Origin: Paramixta manurensis
GTDB taxonomy: Bacteria; Pseudomonadota; Gammaproteobacteria; Enterobacterales; Enterobacteriaceae
NCBI RefSeq assembly: GCF_013285385.1
Contig: NZ_CP054212.1
Span: 3,224,001-3,288,000, forward strand
DNA: 64,000 nt
Direction: 5' to 3'
Each line of letters opens with the position of its first letter. The stretch's first letter is position 1. Shown one piece after another: positions 28,276 to 37,165 of this stretch. Both the position numbers and the translations under genes were made by a program. The notes below the pieces were generated by a model. The model had not been told where the DNA came from. It worked only from the letters and a program-made list of their open reading frames with translations, and did no database searches.

Positions 28276-28893
28276 TCACCTGTCTCGATAATACCGGCTA
28301 TATCCACCGGAACGTGAATTTACCCAGCAACCATCAGGCGTGCGCTTGGTTGCTTCCTGCATTGCATCTTTTGCCAGAGCGTCAGATTTTTTCATCCTGT
28401 AAGCTTTTTGCAGCCTGTCATCATCAATATCATTTTTCAGTCGCGGTGCTATTTGTAGCGCTAAATACGCGGCTATATAGTGACGGAATGTCTGCGGCCA
28501 TAACGAAGTATCTTTACCAAATGACTCGTCTTTAGAAACGTAACGTATGTACATTTCATCCAGGTCACAGAACCAGAAACCGGCCTCGTCCGTGTACTGC
28601 AATAGAGGGCAGTTGAAGTAAGGATCTGACGCAATAGCGACCGTCCTAATATAATCATCAGGCTTATTAAACGCCCTCAAATAGCCGAATGGAGGCTCTA
28701 CTGAAGGTGAGTAATCGAGTCGTTGCGAGCGAATAGCAAAGTTCCATTGCCCCTGCTCTAAACAGTATTCAACTGCACCATCCCATACCGCATCAAGCAA
28801 ACGGCGAGGCTCCCGATTTTCATCAATGGAGACAAGCTGGCGCTCCCCTACCAGCCGCAACGAATCGTTATAAACATTGAGCTGGCTTGGCAT
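28276..28893 (-). CDS. Tail tubular protein A (gatekeeper/adaptor)
   Basis: 205 residues with the T7 gp11-type pattern: LNVYNDSLRLVGERQL, EYCLEQGQWNFAIRSQRL, FGYLRAFNKPDDYIRT and YIAAYLALQIAPRL. It connects the portal to the tail nozzle. It is adjacent to the nozzle gene and 1 bp from the gene upstream. Confidence 0.88.
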   Translation of the reverse strand: MPSQLNVYNDSLRLVGERQLVSIDENREPRRLLDAVWDGAVEYCLEQGQWNFAIRSQRLDYSPSVEPPFGYLRAFNKPDDYIRTVAIASDPYFNCPLLQYTDEAGFWFCDLDEMYIRYVSKDESFGKDTSLWPQTFRHYIAAYLALQIAPRLKNDIDDDRLQKAYRMKKSDALAKDAMQEATKRTPDGCWVNSRSGGYSRYYRDR

Positions 28894-28894
28894 G

Positions 28895-29317
28895 CTATTC
28901 CCCTTCGATATTCAACTTTTCGGTAAGAGAAAGCGCATCGTCCTTGGATTCAATTCCGCTTTCCACGACTTCGCCATCCGCTCTTCGGACTACCCGCCAG
29001 CGAGCATGAGGTCCGGCAAATTCAGCGTAATAAGTTGGTTCTTTTAATTCTGGCTCTGATTTTTCATTCAGATTGGCGTGAATGTGGAAATGAACATGAG
29101 CAGACGTTTTTGTCACTTTAAGCACCACGCCTTCCGCGTAAAAAGAACCGTCTTCTGCAACGAGTTCAATCTTGTCAAATTTCTTCAACTGTACAGCGAC
29201 ATGTGCCCATGCATCTGGCTCCTTAAAATCTTCAAAGGTCTGTCCGTGCTTTGCTTCAACTTTGTAAACGTTGCGCTTGTACTCAGCGAGATTGACGCTA
29301 GGCGGCAGGATTTTCAT
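28895..29317 (-). CDS. Conserved virion-region protein of unknown role
   Basis: 140 residues, mixed alpha/beta, with a His-rich strand (AHVHFHIHANLN) and C-terminal WRVVRRADGEVVESGIESKDDA. Not recognised. Its place between the coat and tail-adaptor genes suggests a minor head protein such as a staple or cement. A terminator-like hairpin separates it from the gene upstream. Confidence 0.7.
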   Translation of the reverse strand: MKILPPSVNLAEYKRNVYKVEAKHGQTFEDFKEPDAWAHVAVQLKKFDKIELVAEDGSFYAEGVVLKVTKTSAHVHFHIHANLNEKSEPELKEPTYYAEFAGPHARWRVVRRADGEVVESGIESKDDALSLTEKLNIEGE

Positions 29318-29327
29318 TCATTGCTCC

Positions 29328-29350
29328 AAAGAAAGGCCACCGAAGTGGCC
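29328..29350 (-). terminator. Hairpin between capsid genes
   Basis: GGCCAC/GTGGCC stem (29335-29340 / 29345-29350) with CGAA loop; on the minus strand a T-rich run follows (TTTCTTT). It may attenuate transcription after the abundant coat genes. Confidence 0.65.
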
Positions 29351-29357
29351 CCTGTCA

Positions 29358-29615
29358 TTATGCAAGCGCTGTTACAGTTACAGCGCCGGTTGATGCGTTA
29401 ACTGCAGTCACAGATGCAACAGTCAACACGCCGGTTGAATCAACTACACAGTTAACAACGTCGCCAACTTTCATGCCGAGTTGCTTGCCGTTAGTAAAGT
29501 AGCCAGAGGCTACAACGGCAGCGCGGGCATCAGCGGAGATGTATGACCAGACAGCGCCGCCGCCCATTACGCGATCTTGCAATAGAGACGGTGGATTGGT
29601 TGTTGCGTAAGCCAT
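29358..29615 (-). CDS. Small head protein, probable decoration/cement protein
   Basis: 85 residues directly downstream of the coat gene: MAYATTNPPSLLQDRVMGGGAVWSYISADARAAV, then a beta-rich Val/Thr C-terminus (NCVVDSTGVLTVASVTAVNASTG). Size, position and composition suggest a capsid decoration protein; this is inference. Confidence 0.6.
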   Translation of the reverse strand: MAYATTNPPSLLQDRVMGGGAVWSYISADARAAVVASGYFTNGKQLGMKVGDVVNCVVDSTGVLTVASVTAVNASTGAVTVTALA

Positions 29616-29625
29616 GCTTTACTCC

Positions 29626-30462
29626 TTATGCCGCGTATGCGGACCCGTCGTGAACGATTTTGACAACACCTTTGTTCTGCAAAAGTTTGCCGCCCATGTA
29701 TGCACTTGCGCGCGCCCACGAATAATCCTGCTCTTCGTCGTAGCCAACTGGTGTTTGCAAGCCTTTGGTGTCCATGCCGTGACCGATGGCACTGCGGTGA
29801 TACAAGAACATCTGTTCCGCATTGGTGCCTTTGCCTGGCAGATTCGGATGGACAATCCAGGTGATGCCAGCCCAGTTGAATGACTTCAGAGAGCTGTCGG
29901 TGACGGTGAACGGTTTATTGTTGACATAGTCAACTGACGCAAACTCTTTGGTCTGCATCAGATAGGCTTCCGCAGCGGGAGTGATCAGCGCGAACAGGTT
30001 GTTATCTGCCGGCACTTCGTTGTTACCGAGGATAACTTTCGCTTTCATCGCTAGCGCCAGTGACATAGTCGCGGCATCGCCAGTGGTCTGAGTGGCAGCT
30101 GACAGTTCGCCAATGATGTCCTGGTCAATTTTGCGGTTCAGCACCGCCATTGTGGTACCGTGCATAATTGCACGCTGGTCACCCTGGCTGGCGAAAACGT
30201 TGTATTTCGTTTTTCGCACCAGGTCGTGCCACTCGCGAAGTGTTGCGGTGTATTGATTCAGGTTATCAGCGCGCGCGGGAATCATCCCGTTAACGCCGCG
30301 GGTTACAGCTTCAGCGCCGCCAGAGTCTGCAACCAGAAACACGATCTGATTACCCTTGATGACGCCTTCGGTAGTTGTGGTTTGCCGAACCAGGGACTGA
30401 TTCTGCTCAAATCCCGCAATAAACTCATTGCGGTACATGGTTTGAAAAGCGGTATTCGCCAT
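29626..30462 (-). CDS. Major capsid protein
   Basis: 278 residues. It occupies the coat position after the scaffold gene and has coat-like features: FQTMYRNEFIAGFEQNQSLVR at the N-terminus, LIGEL-type helix (DQDIIGELSAATQTT), FALITPAAEAYLMQTKEFASVDYV, and the C-terminal DYSWARASAYMGGKLLQNKGVVKIVHDGS. The same architecture occurs in epsilon15/phiV10/BPP-1-like coat proteins, which share the HK97 fold. Confidence 0.85.
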   Translation of the reverse strand: MANTAFQTMYRNEFIAGFEQNQSLVRQTTTTEGVIKGNQIVFLVADSGGAEAVTRGVNGMIPARADNLNQYTATLREWHDLVRKTKYNVFASQGDQRAIMHGTTMAVLNRKIDQDIIGELSAATQTTGDAATMSLALAMKAKVILGNNEVPADNNLFALITPAAEAYLMQTKEFASVDYVNNKPFTVTDSSLKSFNWAGITWIVHPNLPGKGTNAEQMFLYHRSAIGHGMDTKGLQTPVGYDEEQDYSWARASAYMGGKLLQNKGVVKIVHDGSAYAA

Positions 30463-30594
30463 TTTAATTTCCTCATCGGGTTATTTGGTTCGCTCCGACG
30501 GGGTGTCCTTTCTTCAGGCAATAGCGGGGTGTCCTCAGTAAAGAGGGGCCGGTTGCATGGGAATGGGGCCGTTTACGCGTGTGTAAGAAGAGAG
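30463..30594. other. Gap between scaffold and capsid genes
   Basis: 132 bp with the capsid ribosome-binding region and two copies of CGGGGTGTCCT (30498-30533 region). No terminator or gene is apparent. Confidence 0.4.
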
Positions 30595-31578
30595 TTAAGC
30601 GCTGAAGCGCTCTTTTTCTTCGAGAAGTTGCAAGCGCTCTTTTGCTTCGAGAAGTTGCAGGTATCGCTCCTGCATTTTTGTGTCTTTGTTGTATGCGCTG
30701 CGGTTTTCCCGCATTACCTTTTCAATGCTTTCGATTTCAGTATCAACAGCAGAAATATTCGTTGCGCCGGGCACGACGGTTCCAACCGGATTTACCTTGC
30801 GCGCCATATCAACCATCCATCTGACAACATCAGGATTATTGAAAATAGCGGTACCATCAGCGGTGGTGGCGTTCGCGAATGCATCACGCGCCTCATCCGG
30901 CAGCGTTGCAATCAGTCCGTTTACCAGATTGATATTGCGCTTATACTCGCCGCCCCATTCCGCACGGAGTGACTCTTCAGTTTGTTCACGAAGGTTTGCA
31001 TTGGCTTCATACCGCTGTTGTGCGTCCTCCTCAATCTGTTTCTGGTTCCACTCAATTGCCTTCTGCACCAGTCCCTTTGGAGCGTTCTCGGCATGCATTG
31101 CATCCAGAAATGATTTAACCCGAGGCTTATCATCTTCGCCCAGGACAACGCCTGAAGGTAAGTCGTTGATGTAATCGTCAGCCTTTTCTGGCACGCCGTT
31201 TTCTTTTCGCCACGTCGATAACTCTTCATCGGTTGGCTTGTCTGGTAATTTGTTATTTTTAAGCTCGCCGGAACTGACCTTCGATTGCAATTCTCGGTAT
31301 GCCTTAGCCAGCGCAGCAGGAGATGCATACCGTTCAAGTTGCTTACGGTATTTTGCATCGTCTCCAGCAAACTCATCGCGCCAGTTGTCCGGGAACTTCT
31401 GTGGCGATGCAGGTGGCTGCTCTCCACCTCCATCAAGCGTGCTTGGCTGCACAGGAGGGGTTGTAGGCTGCTGGCCTGACGGTGGCTCATTACCTGGCTG
31501 CTGCTCTGCTGCTGCAGGTGGTGCGCCACCCACATCTTCAGGTGAGTAATATTTGATGAGAATGTTGCGAAATAGCAT
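30595..31578 (-). CDS. Probable scaffolding protein
   Basis: 327 residues: Pro/Gln-rich disordered N-terminus (PPAAAEQQPGNEPPSGQQP), central helical region and a charged C-terminus that contains a near-duplicate (LQLLEAKER, LQLLEEKER) from an approximate 24-bp tandem repeat at 30600-30660. Low complexity, charge and position immediately upstream of the coat gene are typical of podophage scaffolds. Good ribosome-binding site (GAGGAA). Confidence 0.8.
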   Translation of the reverse strand: MLFRNILIKYYSPEDVGGAPPAAAEQQPGNEPPSGQQPTTPPVQPSTLDGGGEQPPASPQKFPDNWRDEFAGDDAKYRKQLERYASPAALAKAYRELQSKVSSGELKNNKLPDKPTDEELSTWRKENGVPEKADDYINDLPSGVVLGEDDKPRVKSFLDAMHAENAPKGLVQKAIEWNQKQIEEDAQQRYEANANLREQTEESLRAEWGGEYKRNINLVNGLIATLPDEARDAFANATTADGTAIFNNPDVVRWMVDMARKVNPVGTVVPGATNISAVDTEIESIEKVMRENRSAYNKDTKMQERYLQLLEAKERLQLLEEKERFSA

Positions 31579-31591
31579 TGTATTTCCTCAA

Positions 31592-31613
31592 TAAAAAACC
31601 CGCCGTAGCGGGT
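31592..31613 (-). terminator. Terminator between connector and scaffold segments
   Basis: Minus strand: ACCCGC/GCGGGT stem (31598-31603 / 31608-31613), CGTA loop and a run of six T. It directly follows the stop at 31614, so late transcription passes it by Q-type antitermination. Confidence 0.8.
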
Positions 31614-31898
31614 CTATTTCTTTGTTCTTTGCTTCGATTTCTCGATAGCTTCGCCAGAGAGGTTGATCAACTTAACCAACTGTGCACCGATGAATCTTTT
31701 CCCTTCTGCAAACGATGTATCTCTGTCGCTGTTTGGCCGGTAGCTCAAATCGTAATAGCCTGACATTGTCATCATTTCCTTAAGGATTAGTTGCTGCTGC
31801 TCAGCCGTAGCATCTCCTTTGTGCATGGCTTTCAGGGCATAAACAAATGGAAGGTTCCTGGCCCACTCATAAGGCTCATATGGTGGTGGGATTGTCAT
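31614..31898 (-). CDS. Bbp19-like small head-module protein
   Basis: 94 residues; MTIPPPYEPYEWARNLPFVYALKAMHKGDATAEQQQLILKEM resembles the small protein (Bbp19 type) encoded next to the portal in BPP-1- and epsilon15-like phages. Function unknown. It overlaps the portal gene by 4 bp. Confidence 0.65.
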   Translation of the reverse strand: MTIPPPYEPYEWARNLPFVYALKAMHKGDATAEQQQLILKEMMTMSGYYDLSYRPNSDRDTSFAEGKRFIGAQLVKLINLSGEAIEKSKQRTKK

Positions 31899-33502
31899 CC
31901 TATAGCCTCCGCTGCCTGTGATGCTGCAGCAATGTTTTGCATAACATCAGCACCTTGCTGAACACCTTCGACAGCTTGCTGGGTTTGCTGCTGCTGAGCC
32001 TGCTGCTGGATAATCTGGTCAGCATCATCCTCGCTTCGCATCCACTTAGCCGGGACACCAAACCCATCCATCGCATCTCGGAAAGCAGTGCGAATATCAA
32101 CATCTGCTGTAACGCTTGGATCAATTTGGGCGGCAATACCAAGCATCTGGGCCGTATTTTGCAACAGCCCCTGTTTTTCCTGGCCTATCGCGGCTTGAAG
32201 TGGACTTTCAAATGTAAACTGAACGTCCTGGCCTCTCAGTGCGTCGGGTATGTCCATTGGTGACCCGAAAGCACCGCCTCGCATCAACAGGTCAAAGGTC
32301 ATTTCACAGAGGTCGCCGTTATACTCATACTCAATTGGCGCGAATATTGGCAAGGCCTGGCGGATATACTCCTGAACACGCTGGCTTACTTCGTACGCTG
32401 TCATCTCTCTTACGTCGGGAAGAGACAGTTTATCGAGGTAGAAGGCCTGAGAAATCATCACGCGAACATCATCGCGGATGTTTATTCCTGCCGGCAGGTT
32501 TGACGATTTGCCAAATTCGCTAATCACATTGCGAATGTCGGTATCCATCTCTATATCAGCCCAGGTGATACCGCCAGCCATCAGATTAAAGTCATCACGG
32601 AACACCTCCCGGCTCGCTACCATTGGGGGATCTACCGCTTTCTCACCAGCCTCCAGCAACACGCGGCTTATTGACTGAATCAAGCGCGCGTCAGGGAGTG
32701 CAACTATAGTTGCCGGGGAATATGCATACTGAGAACCTGCTACAGTCTGCCAGCGTGGTATAACGTAAACGCGATGAAACACACCCGTTTCTTCCATTAC
32801 GTGCTGATTTTCAACATCGATGTAAATGGAAACGTACGGGGTTTTAAAACCTTCATATTGCTCGGAGGGAATAACTATGTGCCTGCACTCAACCTCGCGA
32901 TACGGCTCTTTTTCTATTGAATCGTTAATGCGCGGATGAACTTTGCTGCCAAAAATATTCTTTAGGTCTCGTACGGTTGGTTTCCATTTCCGATGAACTG
33001 TATCTATTAACCCCTCGGCATTCTCACACCACGCCATATCACGCAAGTGCCAGCATCGATATAAGAGCCCGTCAGCATTTTTATTCAGTTCAACGCTAAT
33101 CGCGCATTGCCCGAAGGCGGCGTAATCATGATCGGCTTCTTTTGTTGCCCTGACGAATTGAGTGCGACGGTCATACATCGCCCGAAACTGGACATCTCTC
33201 GCCCATTCCAGCCAGACTTTAGATGCATGATCATTGTTATCTTCATAACCTGTTTTAAGGTTAAACCACTTATCTCTTCGCAACATTGAGGAGAAAGAAT
33301 TGCCCAGGTCGCGGCGAGCCATCACCGGGTAGGACGTCATGAGATGGTCGGCAAATTCATCACCGAGCGAGCGGCAAACGGTGAAGTCAGCACGCTCAGG
33401 GTAGAACTGCTCAGCGATTTCCTGCCATAAGTTGAGTATTGGCGACTTCTTACCAAACAAGTGATCGCCCTGCTTGATGAGTTGCTGAGCATTGGATTTC
33501 AT
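31895..33502 (-). CDS. Portal (head-to-tail connector) protein
   Basis: 535 residues of the podovirus head-tail connector family: WQEIAEQFYPERADF near the N-terminus, TSYPVMARRDLGNSFSSMLR, the DYAAFGQCAISVE segment, LPDVREMTAYEVSQRVQEY, and a Gln-rich C-terminal barrel/tail (QQQAQQQQTQQAVEGVQQG). It forms the dodecameric ring through which DNA enters and leaves the head. Confidence 0.92.
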   Translation of the reverse strand: MKSNAQQLIKQGDHLFGKKSPILNLWQEIAEQFYPERADFTVCRSLGDEFADHLMTSYPVMARRDLGNSFSSMLRRDKWFNLKTGYEDNNDHASKVWLEWARDVQFRAMYDRRTQFVRATKEADHDYAAFGQCAISVELNKNADGLLYRCWHLRDMAWCENAEGLIDTVHRKWKPTVRDLKNIFGSKVHPRINDSIEKEPYREVECRHIVIPSEQYEGFKTPYVSIYIDVENQHVMEETGVFHRVYVIPRWQTVAGSQYAYSPATIVALPDARLIQSISRVLLEAGEKAVDPPMVASREVFRDDFNLMAGGITWADIEMDTDIRNVISEFGKSSNLPAGINIRDDVRVMISQAFYLDKLSLPDVREMTAYEVSQRVQEYIRQALPIFAPIEYEYNGDLCEMTFDLLMRGGAFGSPMDIPDALRGQDVQFTFESPLQAAIGQEKQGLLQNTAQMLGIAAQIDPSVTADVDIRTAFRDAMDGFGVPAKWMRSEDDADQIIQQQAQQQQTQQAVEGVQQGADVMQNIAAASQAAEAIG

Positions 33503-33784
33503 TTAACCACCTAATCTGTCCGTGAGAATCGTGCTGGCGCGACCGCTTCGCTGCATCTGATCAGCTGTCTTGCGGCGGCGAGCCGCTGTCACTGCATCAG
33601 TGTCTTCAGTTGGCATTACCGTTGTTGCCGTTTGCGTCAAATCCGGCTCATCAGGCTCTGCAGTGAGGCTATCTACTGTTGGAAGTCCTGCCTTAGTAAG
33701 CGCCTTGTCGCCGAACTTAATTGCCGGGTCCAGCGTGCTGACTACGCTATGCACCTTGCGTACTGCTTTAGCTACTCCGCCCAT
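33503..33784 (-). CDS. Small protein between terminase and portal
   Basis: 93 residues, basic and acidic patches, ending RRRKTADQMQRSGRASTILTDRLGG, a tail seen in small structural-region proteins of several podophages. Role unknown. Its start shares a base with the terminase stop (TAATG). Confidence 0.65.
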   Translation of the reverse strand: MGGVAKAVRKVHSVVSTLDPAIKFGDKALTKAGLPTVDSLTAEPDEPDLTQTATTVMPTEDTDAVTAARRRKTADQMQRSGRASTILTDRLGG

Positions 33785-35376
33785 TAGCGTTTCCTCTTTG
33801 CTGATGTGTGCCCAAGGTTCACCTTAGGTGAGCCCCTTTGCATTCTTGATTTATACCCGCCTCTTACATGTTCTTGCTTCTCGCCATCGAACCACGCCAT
33901 AACAACTGCATCGCCATCATCTGTAGACCTTCCAATCCTGTCTTTGAGTTTTTCCTTTGGCTCGAGCTGGATAACGCCTCCATCATGAGAGCGCTTAACT
34001 TCATATGATGGAGCTGTCAGGTCGGATAGAAGCGTCTGGTCAGGAGGTAGGGCTATCTGAGAGCCGCCCGGCTGATCCGGGTTGAGCGCATCACGCAGAG
34101 ACCAGTAAGCCTCTGTGCGTACGTTGTAAAACTTGAGTTTCTTATCCTGCGTGCGCCTGACAGACGGCTTTACCCCCATGTACGAAACAGCATCAACGCC
34201 GTTCTCTCGCAGATGGGCATAAGCATCACCACCCCAGCCGCCACCGATATCAATGATGACCTTTGCGCCGTCTCGTCTTTTGGCAATGACGATACCAGCC
34301 ACATCTGTTCCTCCAGGAGTTTCTTTGCCGGGCACCTTAATTAACTCGGCAAACCATGAATCATGGCGCTTGGCCAGCACCGTGTTGTCAGAGCCCCCCT
34401 GAGCTACGTCCACTCCGATAGAGCTCATTGGCACGCCAACAGGTGGTTGAGATGTCCATCTCGCCATTGCAGCCTGAACCCATGCGGTTGGGATACACTG
34501 ATTAGGTTCGTCCTGAAGTGATGCGCGGAACTGTCCGTCACGATATGCATCGCGCAGTTCCTTCGGAAGGTTATTCAGGATGCGGGCATATTCACCATCC
34601 GCAGCAAGGTCAGGGTTATCACTGAGCTTCGCAGGAATGAATGTTCTGCTCTTTGCCTCTACCTCGAAGCCACCGATTAAATGCGGCCCACGACCTTCTA
34701 CTTCGACTTCTTCCCCATGCTCATTACGCAGATACCAGCGCAACTCTCCGGGCTTAGCCGGGTTAGGGTGTGACGGGTCTAGCCAGGCTCCCCAATGCTG
34801 GATAACCCATAATCCGCTGGCAGACGTAGGCGGATTTCCGGTGCAAACAACACGACATCTTTGACCTTTCGTTGTCGAACGGTTCCAAATCGTGATGAAC
34901 TCATACTGCGATTTAAGGAAGTCGGTAATCTCATCAAAGCAAATCAGATCGTGCGGGTCGCCTTTATAACGCTGCTTATCCTCTTCGAGTTCGCAACCAC
35001 CGAACTGAATTAACTGCTTGCCGTTACGCCAGATGAGGTCAGAACCATTCCAGCCCGTTCGATTGCCATCAAACAATTTTCCGATTAACTCAGCCTCAGC
35101 GAGTTTCTGAGCATCAGCGCGAACACGTCGCAGTAGTAACGAACGCTCGTGAGACGTGACCGCCAGCCCGTTAATCAGCGCTGATTTTCCGCCACCAGCT
35201 TGCCCGCCATAGAAAAGCTCATCAGCCTCACAGTAATAAGCGTCTGTTTGTGGGCCGGGATTTGGTATCCATAGTTGATCACCTGTTGCCGACATCACTT
35301 CCTTTTCGACTTCTGCCAGTTGAGCAGGCGTAAGCCCTGAAAGGCGATTCAGTACGTCGTCAAAAGAGATAGTCAT
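33784..35376 (-). CDS. Terminase large subunit
   Basis: Packaging motor of 530 residues. ATPase: Walker A GGQAGGGKS (57-65), Walker B LICFDEI, motif III-like VVCTGNPP. Nuclease: GVDVAQGGSDNT as first acidic motif, then VIIDIGGGWGGD and the C-terminal RSTDDGDAVVMAW. Headful or cohesive-end mode cannot be read from sequence. Confidence 0.95.
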   Translation of the reverse strand: MTISFDDVLNRLSGLTPAQLAEVEKEVMSATGDQLWIPNPGPQTDAYYCEADELFYGGQAGGGKSALINGLAVTSHERSLLLRRVRADAQKLAEAELIGKLFDGNRTGWNGSDLIWRNGKQLIQFGGCELEEDKQRYKGDPHDLICFDEITDFLKSQYEFITIWNRSTTKGQRCRVVCTGNPPTSASGLWVIQHWGAWLDPSHPNPAKPGELRWYLRNEHGEEVEVEGRGPHLIGGFEVEAKSRTFIPAKLSDNPDLAADGEYARILNNLPKELRDAYRDGQFRASLQDEPNQCIPTAWVQAAMARWTSQPPVGVPMSSIGVDVAQGGSDNTVLAKRHDSWFAELIKVPGKETPGGTDVAGIVIAKRRDGAKVIIDIGGGWGGDAYAHLRENGVDAVSYMGVKPSVRRTQDKKLKFYNVRTEAYWSLRDALNPDQPGGSQIALPPDQTLLSDLTAPSYEVKRSHDGGVIQLEPKEKLKDRIGRSTDDGDAVVMAWFDGEKQEHVRGGYKSRMQRGSPKVNLGHTSAKRKR

Positions 35377-35393
35377 GGGATATTCCAGGCAAT

Positions 35394-35416
35394 AAAAAAG
35401 GCCGCCTAAGCGACCT
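35394..35416 (-). terminator. Terminator upstream of the terminase gene
   Basis: Minus strand: AGGTCGC/GCGGCCT stem (35410-35416 / 35399-35405) with one G-T pair, TTAG loop and six T. Confidence 0.75.
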
Positions 35417-35432
35417 CTCTTTTCATTCTGTT

Positions 35433-35648
35433 TTAATCATCGGGGTAAATCAGCGGCATCCAGTGGGTAACCTTGCTGGAACCTGACTCAATGAACGCTG
35501 TTGTTCTCTGCCAGTAAGAGCCCATACAGGATAGCTTAAAAACATCACCAGTATCGCTAAGCGCAATTACCTCTTTCGACCACTGACCTTCTTTGCTTTC
35601 TGGTAGTTGGCGCTCAACACTTATCCATTTTCTTACGTTCTCATCCAT
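35433..35648 (-). CDS. DUF551 family small protein
   Basis: 71 residues with the family outline: N-terminal WISVERQLPES, central VIALSDTGDVFKLSCMGSYW and C-terminal VTHWMPLIYP. ATG 35648 has GAGG at proper spacing; an upstream start at 35729 lacks one but would add 27 residues. Such proteins are common phage cargo of unknown function. A cargo-type gene between the terminase subunits suggests insertion. Confidence 0.75.
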   Translation of the reverse strand: MDENVRKWISVERQLPESKEGQWSKEVIALSDTGDVFKLSCMGSYWQRTTAFIESGSSKVTHWMPLIYPDD

Positions 35649-35748
35649 AACAACCTCGTCTAGTTGCTCGTCAATGTTCGCTATGGCAGGCAGTGACGAT
35701 ACTGCTTTTCGACTGGCCGGTCTAGCCATAGCGTATAGGGTTGTCAGA

Positions 35749-36015
35749 TTAGGAGGAAGCGATGACACCGGCAGAACGAAGGGATGCCAGGAGCGCATTA
35801 AGTGTAGTGTTAACGCCATCGACATCAGTAGCCGCACTATTAGAAACAGCCGCCCCCAACTTAACGCCGCCGATCTCGGCAGAGGTTGCCTCAGGAAGCA
35901 CATATTCGCCCCCACTTAAAATCTCCCCATCAAACACCAATTGGCATTTTCCGTTCTCATCAGGAGCAGTAATTCCTAAGCGGTTACCATGAAGCGATAC
36001 GAGAATATCAGGCAT
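35749..36015 (-). CDS. Head fiber-like protein
   Basis: 88 residues with the motif [38 protein letters not shown], characteristic of phage head-fiber/collagen-adjacent short proteins (phage_fiber_2 type). It would decorate the capsid. It overlaps the small terminase gene by 8 bp. Confidence 0.75.
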   Translation of the reverse strand: MPDILVSLHGNRLGITAPDENGKCQLVFDGEILSGGEYVLPEATSAEIGGVKLGAAVSNSAATDVDGVNTTLNALLASLRSAGVIASS

Positions 36016-36511
36016 TGGAATTTTCCTTCATTGATTTAGTTAGGATGAACGCGAGTCGGCGGGCGACATCTGTCATGGTGGAGTCTTTAGTTTCTACTGT
36101 CCCGGAGTGCTCAGTTGCATGGCTGTCTTTTAGCCCAAGGTCACGGGCGATGATATTCGCATTAAGCAGATCAGCAGCCGCGCCAGAAAACTTCTGGTCA
36201 TAAATAACTTGTTCTGCTCGCGTTACGACTTCAGATAAATCATCTCTTTGGCGGTACATTCGCCACGTTTCCAGAGTGATATCGAGAAAAAGAGTGAGCC
36301 CTGTAAGGGTCATAGCCCTCATTTTTGCCACTGGCTCCTGTGTTACTTCACCCTGATAGTTAAACGCCTTCATCTCCCATAATGGATGCTCTTCGACCCA
36401 TTGAAAGTATTCACAGCACGCAGACCAAAGGGAATCGGCAGACTCAAACTTTGGGCTTCTTCCGTGGCTGCTGCGAGCCTCCCAGAACTTATTCCCCTTT
36501 GGAGCCGCCAT
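36008..36511 (-). CDS. Terminase small subunit
   Basis: 167 residues. [22 protein letters not shown] is a common opening of this packaging-protein family; a helix-turn-helix-like segment ([20 protein letters not shown]) and oligomerisation helices follow. It recognises phage DNA for packaging. The pac or cos site should be nearby but is not identifiable here. Confidence 0.85.
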   Translation of the reverse strand: MAAPKGNKFWEARSSHGRSPKFESADSLWSACCEYFQWVEEHPLWEMKAFNYQGEVTQEPVAKMRAMTLTGLTLFLDITLETWRMYRQRDDLSEVVTRAEQVIYDQKFSGAAADLLNANIIARDLGLKDSHATEHSGTVETKDSTMTDVARRLAFILTKSMKENSNA

Positions 36512-36514
36512 CTG

Positions 36515-36712
36515 TTACTCCTTCTCAAACAAACCTTTCAGATACGCTTCAAGCTTTTTTAAGCGCTCTTCAATGTCATCAATGGCGATATGAGCACTGG
36601 TGCAAAGCTGGACAGCCGCATCCTTCAGGGCAGTAGCATTTGGATTAGCAACTGCTTTCGCAGCATCGTTTAATGTGGTTTCTTGTTTCGTTTCGGTTGC
36701 TTTGGTGGTCAT
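36515..36712 (-). CDS. Small helical protein upstream of terminase
   Basis: 65 residues, Ala/Lys/Glu-rich with a C-terminal amphipathic helix (IDDIEERLKKLEAYLKGLFEKE). Good ribosome-binding site (AGGAG). Not recognised. Confidence 0.65.
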   Translation of the reverse strand: MTTKATETKQETTLNDAAKAVANPNATALKDAAVQLCTSAHIAIDDIEERLKKLEAYLKGLFEKE

Positions 36713-37086
36713 GTTGACTCCTGTTGCATAAATTGAGAGAAATGAGAAAACATTCTGTCGAGGAGGTAGCAGTACGGTTCATTTGCATCGCCGGGGTTAG
36801 TTGTAACTCCAACGTCGCTACAGCAGTAGAAGGTTGCGTGAGCGCATTCATGAACCAGGGTAGACAGGCTGTTATCGAATACTCCAATCAGGTAGAGATT
36901 CTCACCCGTGGCATCATTAACGAACTGCCTGCATCGACCTACGCTCACGGATAAATCAGCTGGAGGTAGCCCAATAGATGCCTCTGCCTGAATCCACTCG
37001 TCTTTGCTGCGGCAAAGATAAATATTCGCTGAATTGAACAGGGGAACCAGGTAACGGGGCAACTTCGGCCATTTAGCTTTTGCCAT
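36709..37086 (-). CDS. Putative zinc-metallopeptidase-like protein (HExxH)
   Basis: 125 residues. The motif LVHECAHATF (HExxH) with a downstream acidic residue (NEPYCYLLDRMF) suggests a zincin-like site: two His as zinc ligands, Glu as base. No signal peptide is apparent. ATG 37086 is preferred over the upstream in-frame start (37116) because GGAG precedes it. It lies between Rha and the terminase. Activity is not proven by sequence. Confidence 0.65.
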   Translation of the reverse strand: MAKAKWPKLPRYLVPLFNSANIYLCRSKDEWIQAEASIGLPPADLSVSVGRCRQFVNDATGENLYLIGVFDNSLSTLVHECAHATFYCCSDVGVTTNPGDANEPYCYLLDRMFSHFSQFMQQEST

Positions 37087-37165
37087 GCCGTCTCCGGAAG
37101 TAATTATCAGGCGCACTCGTAAATGCGCCCTGTGATGAAAGCCGTTGTGAAAGTGGCTCTCGAAG

